Part shown: one piece after another, positions 7,975-16,531 of the stretch
Numbering within the stretch: position 1 is the stretch's first letter
Layout: each line of letters begins with the position of its first letter
The notes under the pieces: model-generated
Database searches by the model: none
What the model was told of the DNA's origin: nothing
Seen by the model: only the letters and a program-made list of their open reading frames with translations
NCBI GenBank assembly: GCA_963820055.1
Contig: CAWFYJ010000005.1
Span: forward strand, 310,001-374,000
Direction: 5' to 3'
From: RHKX01 sp963820055
Lineage (GTDB): Bacteria; Actinomycetota; Thermoleophilia; Solirubrobacterales; 70-9
DNA length: 64,000 bases
Made by a program: the position numbers and the translations under genes

Positions 7975-8367
7975 GTGCGCCGATCAGATCAACGCCGCGA
8001 CGCCGCCTTCGCGCTCTACCAGCGCGACGTGACGGGCAAGTCGCTCGAGGACCTCCTCGTCGGCGCAAGGCCCTTCACCCGCGACCTCGCCGCGGGGGCC
8101 GACGCCAACCTCGAGGCGATCGACGCAGTCATCGCCTCCAACTCGCACGGCTGGACGATCCAGCGGATCGCCCCGCTCGAGCGGGGGATCATGCGGATCG
8201 CGGTCTTCGAGATCCTCCACCGCGAGGAGATTCCCGTCGCTGTCTCAATCGACGAGGCCGTGTCGATCACCCGCCGCTATTGCGGCACCGAGGCACCGGG
8301 ATTCGTCAACGGCGTCCTCTCGGCGATCGCCCGCGGCGTCGGGGCCGAGGAGGAGGCGCCGGCATGA
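7975..8367 (+). CDS. nusB: transcription antitermination factor NusB
   Basis: A 130-residue all-helical RNA-binding protein that joins NusE (ribosomal S10) on boxA RNA in rRNA antitermination. It shows the expected N-terminal RRSDQRRDAAFALYQRD, the central IQRIAPLERGIMRIAVFEIL, and the C-terminal VSIDEAVSITRRYCGTEAPG with FVNGVLSAIAR, which closely follows the family's EAVELAK.YG...FVNGVL pattern. The GTG at 7975 is fixed by the Arg-rich start and the upstream -10 box. The ATG of the next small gene overlaps its stop by four bases, indicating coupling. Confidence 0.96.
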   Translation: MRRSDQRRDAAFALYQRDVTGKSLEDLLVGARPFTRDLAAGADANLEAIDAVIASNSHGWTIQRIAPLERGIMRIAVFEILHREEIPVAVSIDEAVSITRRYCGTEAPGFVNGVLSAIARGVGAEEEAPA

Positions 8368-8564
8368 GCGACGGCCAGGGCATCGAGGAACTGCGCCGGG
8401 CCGCCACCCGGCTCGAGGCCATCGCCGCGGAGCTGAACGACGCCGCGACCGGCGACGCCTCTGCCGTCGAGCTCGCCCAGGAGGCCGCCCGGATCGCCGC
8501 CGACGCCGGAGCGACGGCCGCCGATGCCGCCCGGGCCGCGGCGGAGCGCGCCGAGAGTTCCTGA
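8364..8564 (+). CDS. small helical protein, possibly divergent exonuclease VII small subunit
   Basis: A 66-residue, Ala/Glu-rich, almost wholly helical protein. It overlaps the nusB stop (ATGA) and ends four bases before the polyprenyl synthase start. In many bacteria xseB occupies this place between nusB and ispA. The sequence (EELRRAATRLEAIAAELND...AVELAQEAARIA) has the same length and heptad-like spacing as XseB but lacks its usual Phe and GxL residues. The XseB call is therefore positional and tentative. No xseA is present in the window. A low-complexity coiled coil of other function is equally possible. Confidence 0.55.
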   Translation: MSDGQGIEELRRAATRLEAIAAELNDAATGDASAVELAQEAARIAADAGATAADAARAAAERAESS

Positions 8565-8567
8565 GTC

Positions 8568-9435
8568 GTGGCCGAGTACCCGGATGACCTCCGGAAGCTG
8601 GTCGAGCAGCACCTCGAGCAGCTCTCCTATTCGCCGCGGCCCGAGACGGCCGGCCTCGAGGAGGCGATGCGCTATTCGCTGCTCGCCGGCGGCAAGCGGA
8701 TCCGGCCGGTGCTCTGCCTCGCCACCGGGCGCGCCGTCGGGATCGAGCCCGCGCGAGCTGCTGCCCGTCGCGTCGGCGCTGGAGCTGATCCACACCTACT
8801 CGCTGATCCACGACGACCTGCCGGCGATGGACGACGACGACCTCCGCCGCGGTCGCCCGACCTCTCACGTCGCGCACGGCGAGGACGTCGCGATCCTCGC
8901 CGGCGACGCGCTGTTCGCCGAGGCGATCCGCCTCGCCTGCGAGCAGGAGGGCGAGCCCGGGCGCGTCCTCGCCGCCGTCCGCGAGATCGCGGCCGCCACC
9001 GGCGTCGACGGGATGGTCGGCGGCCAGTACGTCGACGTGGTCGGGAGCGGGGAGGACCCCGACGCGCTGCGGCTGCTCCACTCGCTGAAGACCGGCCGCC
9101 TGATCGCGGCCAGCGTCGGCGCGGCCCTGGCGATGGCCGGCGGCAGCGCGGCCGAGGAGGCTCCCTACCGCCGGTTCGCCGCCGAGCTCGGCTTGCTCTT
9201 TCAGATCGTCGACGACATCCTCGACGTCACCGGCAGCGATGCCGAGCTGGGCAAGCCGAGCGGCTCCGACGAGCGCCACGGCAAGGTCACCTACGTGAGC
9301 CTCTATGGACTGGAGCGGGCACGGGAGCTGGCCGTCGAGTCCCACGCCGCCGCAGTCGCCTCACTGGCCGAAGCAAGCGGTGAAACGGCTTCCCTGCATC
9401 AGATTGCCGACTTCATCTTCACGCGGACCAGCTGA
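8568..9435 (+). pseudogene. polyprenyl (farnesyl/geranylgeranyl) diphosphate synthase, apparent frameshift
   Basis: This encodes the chain-elongating prenyltransferase that condenses isopentenyl diphosphate with allylic diphosphates. The first frame gives the N-terminal helices and LLAGGKRIRPVLCLATGRAVGIEP with the GKR-R substrate site. The reading then continues in another frame from about 8752 with ALELIHTYSLIHDDLPAMD. Both Asp-rich motifs are present downstream (HDDLPAMDD and FQIVDDILD), as is the C-terminal IADFIFTRTS. Dropping one base near GCGCGAG at 8751-8757 restores a ~289-residue standard enzyme. Every active-site motif is intact and the enzyme is usually essential, so a consensus error or a recent lesion is more likely than decay. 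GTG start at 8568. Confidence 0.88.
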
Positions 9436-9587
9436 CGCAGAGGGTTACGAAACCCTTTAGGATCCCGCCGAGCAATCAAGCAAGTGTCCAGCCGTTCCAC
9501 GGACAACCGGTTGAGTTTCGGGGGAAACGATCCTCGCCGCTGACCCTGGGCACCTAACTGAAAAAAACAGGGAAAGGGGATACGTAC

Positions 9588-10560
9588 ATGAAGTACGTCA
9601 AGGGCTTCAGGCCCAGCGGATCGATGGTCGTTGCGATCATCGCTCTCGTCGTCGCTGCCGGAGGTACCGCCTTCGCGGCCGCGCAGATCAGCGGGAAGGA
9701 CCTGATCAACGACACGGTCAGCTCCAACAAGGTCAAGAACAAGACGCTCAAGACCAAGGACTTCGCCGACAACACGAAGGCGAAGCTCAAGGGCGAGCAG
9801 GGTCCCGCGGGTCCGCAGGGTCCCGCCGGCACGGATGGCACCGATGGTGCCACCGGTCCGCAGGGTCCCGCCGGTCCGGCTACGCCGGCCGACGTACACG
9901 AACCCGGAGTGGGGTCAGATCGACCGCAACACGATCGGTTCGCCGACCGTCGAGCTCCGTGGCGGCCCGTACACCGGTGCTGACGCCCCGCCGTTCGGCG
10001 TCGGCTCGCTCGACATGAGCGTCAACGGCGTTCCGCGCGTTGCCAACAACTCCGACTCGGAGCAGGCGACGTTCGGCAACGAGGTCGACTTCGTCAACGA
10101 CGACGTCTCCGCCCTCAACGAGGTCGGTTTCTACGTCTACCAGACGGGTGAGAACTCGGCCAAGGGCAACCCGAACATGCCGGTCATCAAGTTCGAGATC
10201 GATCCGAACCTGAACTCGACGCCGAGTAACTTCTCGACGTTGCAGTTCCTGCCGGAGCAGTCGCCCAGCAACGCGTGGAGCGACTACATCGACGCCACGA
10301 CGACCCCGGCCAGCCCGGCCGGAACCGGTTGGATCCTGTCGGGTGCCGCCGGCACGCAGACCGGGTGCAACCTGGCCAGCCCGTGCACGTTCACGGACGT
10401 CAAGGCCGCGCTCGCCGATGGCACCGGCGCCAAGATCCTGACGGTCGCCGTCGGCAAGGGCCGCGATTACGCGTGGTCCGGCGCCGTCGACGGTCTGACG
10501 ATCAACGGCATCGTCTACGACTTCGAGCCGTTCGGAGTCCAGGAGACGCCCGCTCCGTAA
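9588..10560 (+). pseudogene. secreted collagen-like surface protein, apparent frameshift
   Basis: The first frame encodes an N-terminal anchor or signal (SMVVAIIALVVAAGGTAFAA), the ISGKDLINDTVSSNKVKNKT linker typical of Thermoleophilia surface proteins, and a short collagen-like Gly-X-Y run (about ten triplets, including GPAGPQGPAG). The ~210-residue C-terminal domain continues in the next frame from about 9885 (TYTNPEWGQIDRNTIGS...) to the TAA at 10560. Skipping one base in 9878-9890 joins them into ~323 residues. The C-terminal domain has two Cys (TGCNLASPCTFTDV) and no family I recognise. A good ribosome-binding site (GGAAAGGGG) precedes the ATG. The gene interrupts the isoprenoid pair and has its own strong terminator. 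Confidence 0.8.
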
Positions 10561-10605
10561 CTACGGATCGGACAGCCGCGGCCTCGGCCGCGGCCTCTCG
10601 GGATC

Positions 10606-10642
10606 GGACCCGGGGCGGCGACGCCCCGGGTCCTTCTCGTTT
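10606..10642 (+). terminator. rho-independent terminator after the collagen-like gene
   Basis: A perfect 12-bp stem (GGACCCGGGGCG at 10606-10617 pairing with 10622-10633) with a GCGA tetraloop, followed by TTCTCGTTT. A second palindrome, CCGCGGCC/GGCCGCGG, lies just upstream at 10576-10593. This separates the surface-protein gene from dxs. Confidence 0.7.
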
Positions 10643-10744
10643 CAAGGGGCGTTTCAGGTCGGGGTTTGGCCGTGACCCGGGGCGGGCAACCTGTGACAAT
10701 CGTCTGAAGCAGCCGTCCGCAGCACCACCTCCGCACCGCCAAAG

Positions 10745-12760
10745 ATGAGCGACAGCGAGAACTCCGAAAACCCTCATCTCCTCGCCTCGATAGACGGGCC
10801 GGCCGACCTGCACGGACTCGACGACGCGCAGCTCCAGCAGGTGGCTCAGGAGACCCGCGAGCTGATCATCGACACGATCGGCGAGATCGGCGGCCACTTC
10901 GGCGCCAACCTCGGCACCTGCGAGCTCACCGTCGCGCTGCACAGCCTCATGGACTCGCCCCGGGACAAGATCCTCTGGGACGTCGGGCACCAGGCCTACC
11001 CGCACAAGATCCTCACCGGCCGCAAGGACCGGCTCGCGACGATCCGCCAATACGACGGCCTCGCGCCGTTCTGCTCGATCCCCGAGTCCGAGCACGACAT
11101 CATGGGCGCCGGTCACGCCTCGACCTCGATCGGCTACGGGGTCGGTCTCAAGGAGGCGATGCGGCGGGGGATCGGCCCCGACGGCAAGGTCGTCGCGGTG
11201 ATCGGCGACGGCGCGCTGACCGGCGGCGTCGCCTACGAGGCCCTCCAGCAGGCGGGCGGCCTCGAAACGCCGCTTGTGATCGTCCTCAACGACAACGGCA
11301 TGTCGATCTCGCCGAACGTCGGGGCGCTCTCTCACTACTTCAACCGGTTCCGCCTCAACCCACGGCTCTTCCACGCCCGCGAAGACGTCGAGGAGCGGCT
11401 CACGAAGCTGCCGCTCGGCCTCGGCCGGCGGATCGAGCGCCTCGGACCGGAGATCAAGTCCGCGATCAAGGCCTACTGGGCGCCCGGCCTGCTCTTCGAG
11501 GAGCTCGGCGTCGCCTACATGGGCGTGATCGACGGCCACGACGTCGCCGACCTGCGCTGGGCGCTCCGGCAGGCGTTCGAGGCCGACCGCCCCGTCGTCG
11601 TCCACATCCACACCGTCAAGGGACGGGGCTTCGCGGCCGCCGAGGAGGGCGGTCTCGAGGGGATGGAGAAGTGGCACGCCGCCAAGCCCGGCTCGATCGT
11701 CAACCGCGAGCCGGCGCCGTCGAAGCCGAAGCTCGTCCCGGTCACCGAGTCCGACGCCCCGGCCTCGATCGCCCCCGAGAAGCTCGAGAAGCCGGCGCCG
11801 AAGCCGGCGCCGCCCGCCTACACCGCGGTCTTCGCCGACGCCCTCGTCGCCGAGGCGAAGAAGGACAACCGGGTGATCGGCATCACCGCCGCGATGGCGG
11901 GGGGTACCGGGCTCGACAAGCTCGCGAAGGCCGTGCCCGAGCAGTACATCGACGTCGGCATCGCCGAGCAGGAGGCGGTCCTTTTCGCATCCGGCCTCGC
12001 CCTCCAGGGCGCCAAGCCGGTCTGCGCGATCTACTCGACCTTCTTGCAGCGCGCCTTCGACCAGATCGTCCACGACGTCTGCCTCCAGGAGCTGAACGTC
12101 GTCTTCGCGATGGACCGCGCAGGCCTCGTCGGCGACGACGGCCCGACCCATCACGGCGCCTTCGACATCTCCTACTTCCGCCCGCTCCCGAACGTCGTCC
12201 TGATGGCGCCGCGCGACGAGGCGATGCTGGTCAACATGCTCCGGACCGCGCTCGCCTACGACGACGGCCCGGTCGCATTCCGCTACCCGCGCGGCACCGC
12301 CGAGGGTGTGCCGCTGCCGGAGCCGCCGCGCGAGATCGAGATCGGCAAGGGCGAGGTTCTCCAGGAGGGCGAGCGGATCGCCCTGCTCGGCTACGGCTGG
12401 GGCGTACAGGTGGCCAACGACGCGGCGGCGATCCTCGCCGAGCGCGGCCTCCATCCGACTGTCGCCGACGCCCGTTTCGCCAAGCCCCTCGACGCCGAGC
12501 TCATCGGTCGCCTTGCCGGCGAGCACGAGCTCGTCGTGACGATCGAGGAGAACGTGCTCCCCGGCGGCTTCGGCGCCGCCGTCCTCGAGCACGTCGAGGA
12601 CGAGCTGAGCGGCGATCGGGCGAAGATCATGCGCGTCGGCCTCCCCGACCGCTACGTCACGCACGGTAAGCCGTCGCTCCTGCGCGAGGAGGTCGGCCTG
12701 ACCGGCGACGCCGTCGCCGAGCGGGTCCTCGCCGCCATCGGCGCCCCCGCCAAGGCCTAA
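10745..12760 (+). CDS. dxs: 1-deoxy-D-xylulose-5-phosphate synthase
   Basis: A 671-residue thiamine-diphosphate enzyme that makes DXP from pyruvate and glyceraldehyde-3-phosphate, the entry step of the MEP isoprenoid pathway. Visible motifs are ILWDVGHQAYPHKILTGR, GAGHASTSIGYGVG, the TPP motif VIGDGALTGGVAYEAL...NDNGMSIS, and the transketolase pyrimidine domain DVGIAEQEAV and GDDGPTHHGAFD. The C-terminal domain follows, with PLDAELI and EENVLPGGFG. An unusually long Pro/Lys/Ala-rich linker (about residues 320-358, including KLEKPAPKPAPP) joins the first two domains and lengthens the protein beyond the usual ~630. Together with the nearby polyprenyl synthase it forms a small isoprenoid cluster. 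Confidence 0.97.
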   Translation: MSDSENSENPHLLASIDGPADLHGLDDAQLQQVAQETRELIIDTIGEIGGHFGANLGTCELTVALHSLMDSPRDKILWDVGHQAYPHKILTGRKDRLATIRQYDGLAPFCSIPESEHDIMGAGHASTSIGYGVGLKEAMRRGIGPDGKVVAVIGDGALTGGVAYEALQQAGGLETPLVIVLNDNGMSISPNVGALSHYFNRFRLNPRLFHAREDVEERLTKLPLGLGRRIERLGPEIKSAIKAYWAPGLLFEELGVAYMGVIDGHDVADLRWALRQAFEADRPVVVHIHTVKGRGFAAAEEGGLEGMEKWHAAKPGSIVNREPAPSKPKLVPVTESDAPASIAPEKLEKPAPKPAPPAYTAVFADALVAEAKKDNRVIGITAAMAGGTGLDKLAKAVPEQYIDVGIAEQEAVLFASGLALQGAKPVCAIYSTFLQRAFDQIVHDVCLQELNVVFAMDRAGLVGDDGPTHHGAFDISYFRPLPNVVLMAPRDEAMLVNMLRTALAYDDGPVAFRYPRGTAEGVPLPEPPREIEIGKGEVLQEGERIALLGYGWGVQVANDAAAILAERGLHPTVADARFAKPLDAELIGRLAGEHELVVTIEENVLPGGFGAAVLEHVEDELSGDRAKIMRVGLPDRYVTHGKPSLLREEVGLTGDAVAERVLAAIGAPAKA

Positions 12761-12813
12761 CCCGCCGCGCCCGCGAGGGGCTTCGCATCGCGTCGTCGGC
12801 CGCCTTGTGCTCG

Positions 12814-12862
12814 ATTGTCGATCGTCCCGACAATGCGAAAGCGCCCCCACTAGGGAGGCGCT
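12814..12862 (+). other. two adjacent hairpins downstream of dxs (possible terminator or small RNA)
   Basis: The 298-base gap between dxs and tlyA carries ATTGTCG/CGACAAT (12814-12820 with 12828-12834). After six bases comes AGCGCCCCC/GGGAGGCGCT (12840-12862) with an ACTA loop and one bulged A. No T-run follows. A ribosome-binding-like GGAGGAGAG precedes an ATG at 12885, but that frame is only 21 codons. I see no other gene in this gap. Confidence 0.4.
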
Positions 12863-13045
12863 CTCGGGTACAGGGAGGAGAGTTATGTGTGTCGAGAGGG
12901 ACCGGCCTGTGGGACAACGCGATATGTGGCGGTGTCCAACCGGTCCTTAAGCTTGAGTCCAATATACGAACGCCTGTCCGCCTTGTGTGTGAGTCCAGTC
13001 ACACGCTCCACTCATCCGGCATGGGGCGGCGGGTGAATCGGCCGC

Positions 13046-13051
13046 TACGGT
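13046..13051 (+). promoter_or_regulatory. -10 box for tlyA
   Basis: TACGGT, seven bases before the GTG at 13059. The spacing supports 13059 over the GTG at 13050, which begins inside the hexamer. Confidence 0.5.
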
Positions 13052-13058
13052 GCCTGCC

Positions 13059-13844
13059 GTGCCCAGGGTCCGTCTCGACAACCTCCTGACCGAACGCGGC
13101 CTCGCGACGTCGCGGACCGCCGCGGCGACGTCGATCCGCGCCGGCCACGTCCGGATCGGCCGCGGCGGCGAACGCGCCCTGAAGCCGAGCCAGCTCGTCG
13201 ACGGTGACATCCGGATCGAGGTCGAGGGCGGGCGCCGGTTCGTCTCGCGGGGCGGGCTGAAGCTCGAGGCGGCACTCGACGGCCTCAGGATCGAGGTCGA
13301 CGGCCGCGAGTGCATCGACGTCGGCGCCTCCACCGGCGGCTTCACCGACTGCCTGTTGCAGCGCGGGGCGGCGCGGGTGGTCGCGGTCGACGTCGGGCAC
13401 GGCCAGCTCGACTGGTCGCTGCGCAACGACGAGCGGGTCACCGTCATGGAGAGCGTCAACGCCCGCGACCTCGACCCGGCGTCGCTTCCCTTCCGGCCGT
13501 CGCTGGCGGTCATCGATGTCAGCTTCATCTCATTGGCGAAGATCCTCGGCCCGGTCCGCGACGCGATGACCGATGATGGGGAGGTGCTGGCGATGGTCAA
13601 ACCGCAGTTCGAGCTCGGCCGCGGCAGGGTCGGGAAGGGCGGCGTCGTCCGCGACCCCAACGACCGCCGCGAAGCCGTCGCGAACGTCGTCGGGGCGGCG
13701 AACGAGCTCGGGCTCGACGCGACCGCGGTTGCCGCCGCCGGCGTCCCCGGGCCGAAGGGCAACCAGGAGTACTTCGTCCGCCTCGTTCCCTCCGACGCAC
13801 CGGGCACGGATCTGACGGCGGCGATCGCGGAGGCGGTCGGATGA
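13059..13844 (+). CDS. tlyA: TlyA family RNA methyltransferase (S4 domain)
   Basis: A 261-residue protein of the TlyA family, which 2'-O-methylates rRNA cytidines in mycobacteria and is often labelled haemolysin A. An N-terminal S4 RNA-binding domain (PRVRLDNLLTERGLATSRT...) is followed by the linker RRFVSRGGLKLEAAL. The RrmJ-like methyltransferase core has CIDVGASTGGFTDCLLQRGA (SAM loop), VDVGHGQLDW, VIDVSFISL and MVKPQFE. I chose the GTG at 13059 because the family begins M-x-RVRLD and a -10 box is correctly spaced. Its stop overlaps the nadK start. The order tlyA-nadK-recN is conserved across actinobacteria. Confidence 0.93.
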   Translation: MPRVRLDNLLTERGLATSRTAAATSIRAGHVRIGRGGERALKPSQLVDGDIRIEVEGGRRFVSRGGLKLEAALDGLRIEVDGRECIDVGASTGGFTDCLLQRGAARVVAVDVGHGQLDWSLRNDERVTVMESVNARDLDPASLPFRPSLAVIDVSFISLAKILGPVRDAMTDDGEVLAMVKPQFELGRGRVGKGGVVRDPNDRREAVANVVGAANELGLDATAVAAAGVPGPKGNQEYFVRLVPSDAPGTDLTAAIAEAVG

Positions 13845-14689
13845 AGCGCGTCGCCGTCCTCACCCACTCGCACCCGACCAACACGGAGGCCGCGATCCGC
13901 GCCGCCGCCGATGCGGCCGCCGGCGCCGACTGCGAGCTCGTCGTCGTCGAGCGCGAGCCGGAGCGGGGGCGCCGCGACCAACTCGAGGGGATCGATTTCG
14001 CGGCGGAGCTGCCGAGCGACGTCGACCTCTGCCTCGCCCTTGGGGGCGACGGGACCATCCTCCGGGCGCTGCGCCGCTACGTCGGGACCGAGGTCCCCGT
14101 CTTCGGGATCAACTACGGGACGGTCGGCTTCCTCGCCGCCGCCGAGGCCGATCAGCTCTCGACGGGCCTCGAGCGCGCCTTCTCGGGCGACTTCGAGACC
14201 GTCTCGCTGCCCGGTCTCGAGGCGAAGATCGGCGGCGAGAGCGTCGTCGCCGTCAACGACGTCTCATTCACACGACGGCCCCACCAGCGGGTCGCCGAGC
14301 TCAGCTACAGCGTCGGCGGCCGCGAGGTCGGGCGCGTCCGCTGCGACGGTCTGGTCGCGGCGACCCCGGCCGGATCGACGGGCTACAACCTCGCCAACAA
14401 CGGCCCGATCCTCGCCTGGGGCGTGGAGGGCTACGTCGTCAGCTTCATCGCCCCGCACACGCTCACGGCGCGGGCACTCGTCGTCGCACCGGGCGATCTG
14501 TTGCACGTCGCCAACGTCGGCGAGCGCGATTCGGTCGACGTCGGCGTCGACGGGACCGAGTCCGGCACCCTCGAGCCCGGCGAGGAGCTGATCGTCGGCT
14601 TCCGCGACAACCTCGCCCTGCTCGCCCAGCTCGAGGGCGAGACGTTCTACCGCAGGATCCGCGAGAAGTTCGGCCGTCTGGCTCACTGA
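13841..14689 (+). CDS. nadK: NAD kinase
   Basis: A 282-residue cytosolic enzyme that phosphorylates NAD to NADP. The ATP/NAD-binding GGDGT motif is in LALGGDGTILRALR, followed by FGINYGTVGFLA, the NDVSF loop with catalytic surroundings (VAVNDVSFTRR), DGLVAATPAGSTGYNLANNG, and the C-terminal SFIAPHTLTAR and VDVGVDGTESG. All expected blocks occur in the usual order and the length is normal. It is translationally coupled to tlyA (ATGA). Its stop codon lies in the left arm of a large palindromic repeat that separates it from recN. Confidence 0.96.
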   Translation: MKRVAVLTHSHPTNTEAAIRAAADAAAGADCELVVVEREPERGRRDQLEGIDFAAELPSDVDLCLALGGDGTILRALRRYVGTEVPVFGINYGTVGFLAAAEADQLSTGLERAFSGDFETVSLPGLEAKIGGESVVAVNDVSFTRRPHQRVAELSYSVGGREVGRVRCDGLVAATPAGSTGYNLANNGPILAWGVEGYVVSFIAPHTLTARALVVAPGDLLHVANVGERDSVDVGVDGTESGTLEPGEELIVGFRDNLALLAQLEGETFYRRIREKFGRLAH

Positions 14690-14787
14690 CGGCCTGCGAG
14701 GCCGCGACTCGGCGTCTTCGGCCGGCTCGCGGCCGAAGGCCGCGTCGCCGACCTCTTCCTTGCTTCGCGGGCTCGCAGCCTCGTCAG
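14686..14787. repeat. palindromic repeat element, copy 1
   Basis: A ~100-base imperfect hairpin. Arms of 22-23 bases (14686-14707 and 14765-14787) pair at most positions, and an inner CTTCGGCCG/CGGCCGAAG stem sits between them. The inner 55 bases (14708-14762) match 21685-21739 at 46 of 55 positions without gaps, although the outer arms differ in sequence between the copies while staying complementary within each. It overlaps the nadK stop and fills most of the 155-base gap before recN. Confidence 0.6.
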
Positions 14788-14844
14788 ACCTGAGTAACCC
14801 CTGCTGTGAGCCGATCCGTCGGCGGCGGTTGCTATCCCACGGGG

Positions 14845-16524
14845 ATGCTCCGCGAGCTGCGAATCGAGAACCTGCTGCTGATCGAGCGCACCGAGATGCG
14901 CTTCGGTCCCGGCCTGAACGTGATCACCGGGGAGACCGGTGCCGGCAAGACGGTGCTCGCCCACTCTCTCGACCTGTTGATGGGGGGCCGCCCGCGGAGC
15001 GGGATCGTCCGCCCCGGCGCCGAGGAGGCCTGGGTTGAGGGGACGTTCGAGGTGCCGGAGGCGATCCTCGCCGACCCGTCCCTCAGCGACCTGGCCGAGC
15101 GGCTGCCTCCCGGTGAGGAGGTCGTGCTCGCCCGCCGCGTCTCGGCCGGGTCGGGCCGGTCGTCGGCGTTCATCGCCGGGCGCTCGGCCTCGGCCGCCGA
15201 CCTGCGCGCGCTCGGCTCGCGACTGCTCGCCTTCTACGGTCAGCACGAACACCGGAAGCTGACCCTGACCACCGCGCAGGGCGAGATCCTCGACGGCTTC
15301 GCCGGGCAGGCGCACCTGGAGACGCTCGCCTCCTACCGCGCCGCCCACGCCGACGTCACGGCCCTGGTCAGGGAGCGCGACGAGTTGCTCGCCCGCGAGG
15401 GCGCCCGGGAGCGCGACATCGACCTCCTTCGCTTTGAACTGGACGAGATCGACGGCGCCGCGATCGCCCCCGGTGAGCAGGAGGAGCTCGCCGGCGAGCG
15501 GGACCGGCTGCGCCACGCCGAGGGACTTCGGGAGGGGGCCGGCACGGCGCTTCTCGCAATCGCCGGCGGCGAGGAGGGCGGGGGCGCCACCGCGCAGCTC
15601 GCCGCAGCCGAGGCCGCGCTCGGGCGGAACGCCGACGTCGATCCCGCCCTGGACAAGCTGAGCGAGCGAGCGACCGCGGCATCGGTGGAGCTGGCCGACC
15701 TCGCCGCCGAACTTCGCGACTACCTCGAGGGGATCGAGGCCGAGCCGGGGCGGCTCGAACAGGTCGAGACCCGCCTCGGGGAGATGGACCGCCTGATGCG
15801 CAAGCACGGCGGCAGCGCCGACGCGGTGCTCGCCCACGCCGAGCACTGCCGGGCCGAGCTCGAGCGCCTCGAACGGGCGAGTGAGCGCGGCAACGAGCTC
15901 GAGGCGTCGCTCGCCGAGGCCGAGGCGAAGCGGGCGAAGCTCGGGGAAAAGCTCTCGAAGTCGCGCCGGGCGGCCGCTCCGAAGCTCGAGAAGCGCGTCG
16001 CCGCCGAGCTGGCCGAGCTGGCGATGGACGGCGCCCGGCTCGAGGTCGCGCTCGAGCCGGTCGACGGCGGCTTCGCGACGAGCGGGTGCGAGACGGTCGA
16101 GCTGCGGGTAGCGACGAACCCGGGGATGCCGATCGCGCCCCTCGGCGACGCGGCGTCCGGCGGCGAGCTCTCGCGGGTGATGCTCGCCCTGACCGGGACC
16201 GGGAGGGCCGGCGAGGTCGAGACGCTTGTCTTCGACGAGATCGACGCCGGCGTCGGCGGCAAGGTCGCCAAGCGCGTCGGCGAGCGGCTCCGGTCGCTCG
16301 GGGAGGGTCGCCAGGTCGTCTGCATCACCCATCTCGCCCAGGTGGCATCGCTGGCCTCGACGCATTTCCGGGTCGTCAAGGAGGCGTCCGGAGATGCGAC
16401 GGTCGCCCGCGTCGATGCCGTCAGCGGCGACGACCAACTTGCCGAGATCGTCCGCATGCTCGGCGCCGACAGCGACGACGAGGCAGCGGGCAGGCACGCA
16501 AGGGAGATGCTGACTGCCGCATAA
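14845..16524 (+). CDS. recN: DNA repair protein RecN
   Basis: A 559-residue SMC-like ATPase acting early in double-strand-break repair. The N-terminal half has LRELRIENLLLIERTEMRFG and the Walker A motif GETGAGKTVL. A long Glu/Ala/Arg-rich coiled coil follows (about residues 150-370), interrupted by the hinge region. The C-terminal half has the ABC signature DAASGGELSRVMLAL, Walker B VFDEIDAGVGG and the ITHLAQVASLA switch. The ATG at 14845 gives the family start M-L-x-EL-x-I-x-N; in-frame GTG codons upstream add only low-complexity sequence. No SOS-box palindrome is visible just upstream. Confidence 0.96.
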   Translation: MLRELRIENLLLIERTEMRFGPGLNVITGETGAGKTVLAHSLDLLMGGRPRSGIVRPGAEEAWVEGTFEVPEAILADPSLSDLAERLPPGEEVVLARRVSAGSGRSSAFIAGRSASAADLRALGSRLLAFYGQHEHRKLTLTTAQGEILDGFAGQAHLETLASYRAAHADVTALVRERDELLAREGARERDIDLLRFELDEIDGAAIAPGEQEELAGERDRLRHAEGLREGAGTALLAIAGGEEGGGATAQLAAAEAALGRNADVDPALDKLSERATAASVELADLAAELRDYLEGIEAEPGRLEQVETRLGEMDRLMRKHGGSADAVLAHAEHCRAELERLERASERGNELEASLAEAEAKRAKLGEKLSKSRRAAAPKLEKRVAAELAELAMDGARLEVALEPVDGGFATSGCETVELRVATNPGMPIAPLGDAASGGELSRVMLALTGTGRAGEVETLVFDEIDAGVGGKVAKRVGERLRSLGEGRQVVCITHLAQVASLASTHFRVVKEASGDATVARVDAVSGDDQLAEIVRMLGADSDDEAAGRHAREMLTAA

Positions 16525-16525
16525 T
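16520..16525 (+). promoter_or_regulatory. -10 box for steA
   Basis: CATAAT, overlapping the recN stop and six bases before the ATG at 16532. It is a near-consensus -10 with leaderless spacing. Confidence 0.4.
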
Positions 16526-16531
16526 CGGGCG

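Noticed and set aside
8751..8757. Programmed +1 frameshifting in the polyprenyl synthase
   Set aside because: No slippery codon, stop codon or stimulator is visible, and unrelated genes show the same kind of shift, so error is the simpler explanation.
10502..12850. 782-codon minus-strand open frame across dxs
   Set aside because: It is fully antisense to dxs, has no recognisable domain, and shows the repetitive composition typical of shadow frames.
12838..12864. 6C-type actinobacterial small RNA
   Set aside because: The hairpin has only five consecutive C residues, in the stem, whereas 6C RNAs carry six or more C in each of two loops.
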